This document shows, one piece after another, positions 63,464 to 64,000 of a stretch of 64,000 bases of DNA. Under the pieces are notes generated by a model. The model saw nothing but the letters and a program-made list of their open reading frames with translations. It did not search any database and was not told the origin of the DNA. A program made the translations under genes and the position numbers. The DNA is taken from NCBI RefSeq assembly GCF_019090095.1, contig NZ_JAGQFP010000002.1, positions 1,612,001-1,676,000 on the forward strand, in the 5' to 3' direction. Numbering within the stretch: position 1 is the stretch's first letter; the number at the start of each line of letters is the position of its first letter. Source of the DNA: Stutzerimonas stutzeri. Its GTDB lineage: Bacteria > Pseudomonadota > Gammaproteobacteria > Pseudomonadales > Pseudomonadaceae.

Positions 63464-63601
63464 CGTGCTTAAGGACAAGCACAGCCGAAAAGGATATCGG
63501 TCAGGAGCTACCGCTGGATGCGGTTTCATCAGGACGATGAGCAGGAAATAAAGGGAAGTAGGGAAGGAGGCGGGCGGGGTTAACCCCGCCCCTTTTTTTT
63601 T
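63464..63601 (+). ncRNA. rsmZ: RsmZ-type small RNA, sponge for RsmA/CsrA
   Basis: A noncoding RNA of about 138 bases with nine GGA motifs (starting 63473, 63492, 63504, 63516, 63532, 63544, 63554, 63562, 63566). Several sit in hairpin loops: gtgctt-aaggac-aagcac (63465-63482), ccga/tcgg (63485-63500), accgc-tggat-gcggt (63510-63524) and tcatc-aggac-gatga (63526-63540). It ends in a strong terminator, gggcgggg-ttaa-ccccgccc, followed by nine T. Such RNAs bind RsmA/RsmE and relieve translational repression of secondary metabolism, biofilm and virulence genes. Position after rpoS, the GacA box and the structure all agree. The 5' end is predicted from the promoter. Confidence 0.92.
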
Positions 63602-63689
63602 GCCCTCGATTTGTCGATTGCAACAGAACGCCGAACGACTGCCGTTATAAGTGGCCTAACGCTCTGATGACTGATCAGAGGAATTCGCC

Positions 63690-63836
63690 ATGAATGGCCA
63701 AGATCCAAGTGAACCGGCTCAGCCGGGGCAAGACCCGGACGAGTCAATCAAGCGGCGTCCGGATGAAGCCGACGATGACCACCTGGACGAAGCACTGGAA
63801 GAAACCTTTCCTGCAAGCGATCCCATTTCTCCTTAA
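63690..63836 (+). CDS. 48-residue acidic protein of unknown function
   Basis: A small frame starting ATG at 63690, eight bases after AGAGGAA, coding 48 residues. It is Pro, Asp and Glu rich and disordered in its first half (MNGQDPSEPAQPGQDPDES), ending with HLDEALEETFPASDPISP. The ETFPASDP ending recurs in many small hypothetical proteins of proteobacteria, as I recall, which supports a real gene. It has no membrane segment or signal peptide. The stop overlaps the convergent NUDIX gene end by four bases. Confidence 0.75.
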   Translation: MNGQDPSEPAQPGQDPDESIKRRPDEADDDHLDEALEETFPASDPISP

Positions 63837-64000
63837 GCTGGATCCGCACGCGTGATGGCAGCCTCTTCCGGCGAGTTGCGCAACAGCAGCGCGGGGATTA
63901 TTCGTTCGCGCAGGAGCGGCGCGAGCTGAATCCTTGGCAGTTGATGCAGCTCCACCCAATCCAGCGCCTCGATTTCGGCCAGTGGCGCGACGTCATCGTC
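63833..64000 (-). CDS. NUDIX hydrolase, C-terminal end (start outside window)
   Basis: The last 55 residues of a minus-strand gene that runs off the window. DVAPLAEIEALDWVELHQLPRIQLAPLLRERIIPALL is the usual end of a NUDIX domain: acidic/AEI-W strand followed by a helix. The NUDIX box itself lies beyond the window, so substrate class is unknown. It converges with the 48-residue gene, overlapping by four bases. Confidence 0.7.
   Translation of the reverse strand, partial: DDDVAPLAEIEALDWVELHQLPRIQLAPLLRERIIPALLLRNSPEEAAITRADPA

Overview
This window is high-GC chromosomal DNA from a gammaproteobacterium of the family Pseudomonadaceae. The protein sequences and local gene order look most like Pseudomonas or Stutzerimonas (the stutzeri group); that placement is inference from recognised proteins, not from a search. 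Supporting marks are the finR/fpr pair, an ErdR/CrbR-type regulator, the glycine-zipper lipoprotein next to the Mrp (Sha) antiporter operon, the long rpsB-to-rpoS housekeeping block, Met169 in LpxA (a residue linked to C10 acyl choice in pseudomonads), and a GacA box plus an RsmZ-type small RNA just after rpoS. No rRNA, tRNA, insertion sequence, prophage or CRISPR array was seen.

Bases 1-24500 are a mixed accessory and housekeeping region. It starts inside a phosphoketolase gene, followed by a secreted small protein, a DTW-domain tRNA modification enzyme, an EamA transporter, the response regulator ErdR, the redox pair finR/fpr, a SEC-C protein, two OmpA-type lipoproteins, a CopD-type membrane protein, dinG with a clear LexA box, a serine hydrolase, pdxH and a SlyB-like lipoprotein. 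Then come the six-gene Mrp Na+/H+ antiporter operon (A/B fused, then C to G) and, facing it, map-glnD.

Bases 24600-50900 are an almost unbroken chain of essential genes on the plus strand: translation (rpsB, tsf, frr), nucleotides (pyrH, pyrG), isoprenoid and undecaprenyl synthesis (uppS, dxr, ispD), phospholipid and fatty acid (cdsA, fabZ, accA), envelope assembly (rseP, bamA, skp), lipid A and KDO (lpxD, lpxA, lpxB, kdsA), replication and RNA processing (rnhB, dnaE, tilS), glycolysis (eno) and division (ftsB). Many neighbours overlap by 1-4 bases, so translational coupling is likely.

Bases 50900-57300 hold three smaller stress modules that interrupt the housekeeping block: a release-factor-like protein with a ribosome-hibernation-factor homologue, a LysR regulator facing the glutathione-dependent formaldehyde pathway (adhC, fghA), and an ArsR repressor with an Old Yellow Enzyme. 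The block then resumes with ispF, truD, surE, pcm, a DUF368 transporter, nlpD and rpoS.

The last kilobase is regulatory. The rpoS leader has a seven-codon reading frame with its own ribosome-binding site and a hairpin that covers the rpoS ribosome-binding site. Downstream are a perfect GacA upstream activating sequence, the probable rpoS terminator, an AT-rich stretch and a 138-base RsmZ-like RNA with nine GGA motifs. A 48-residue acidic protein and the end of a NUDIX gene close the window. I found no convincing wholly new system; the best leads are the release-factor/hibernation pair, the rpoS leader and the layout of the rsmZ control region.
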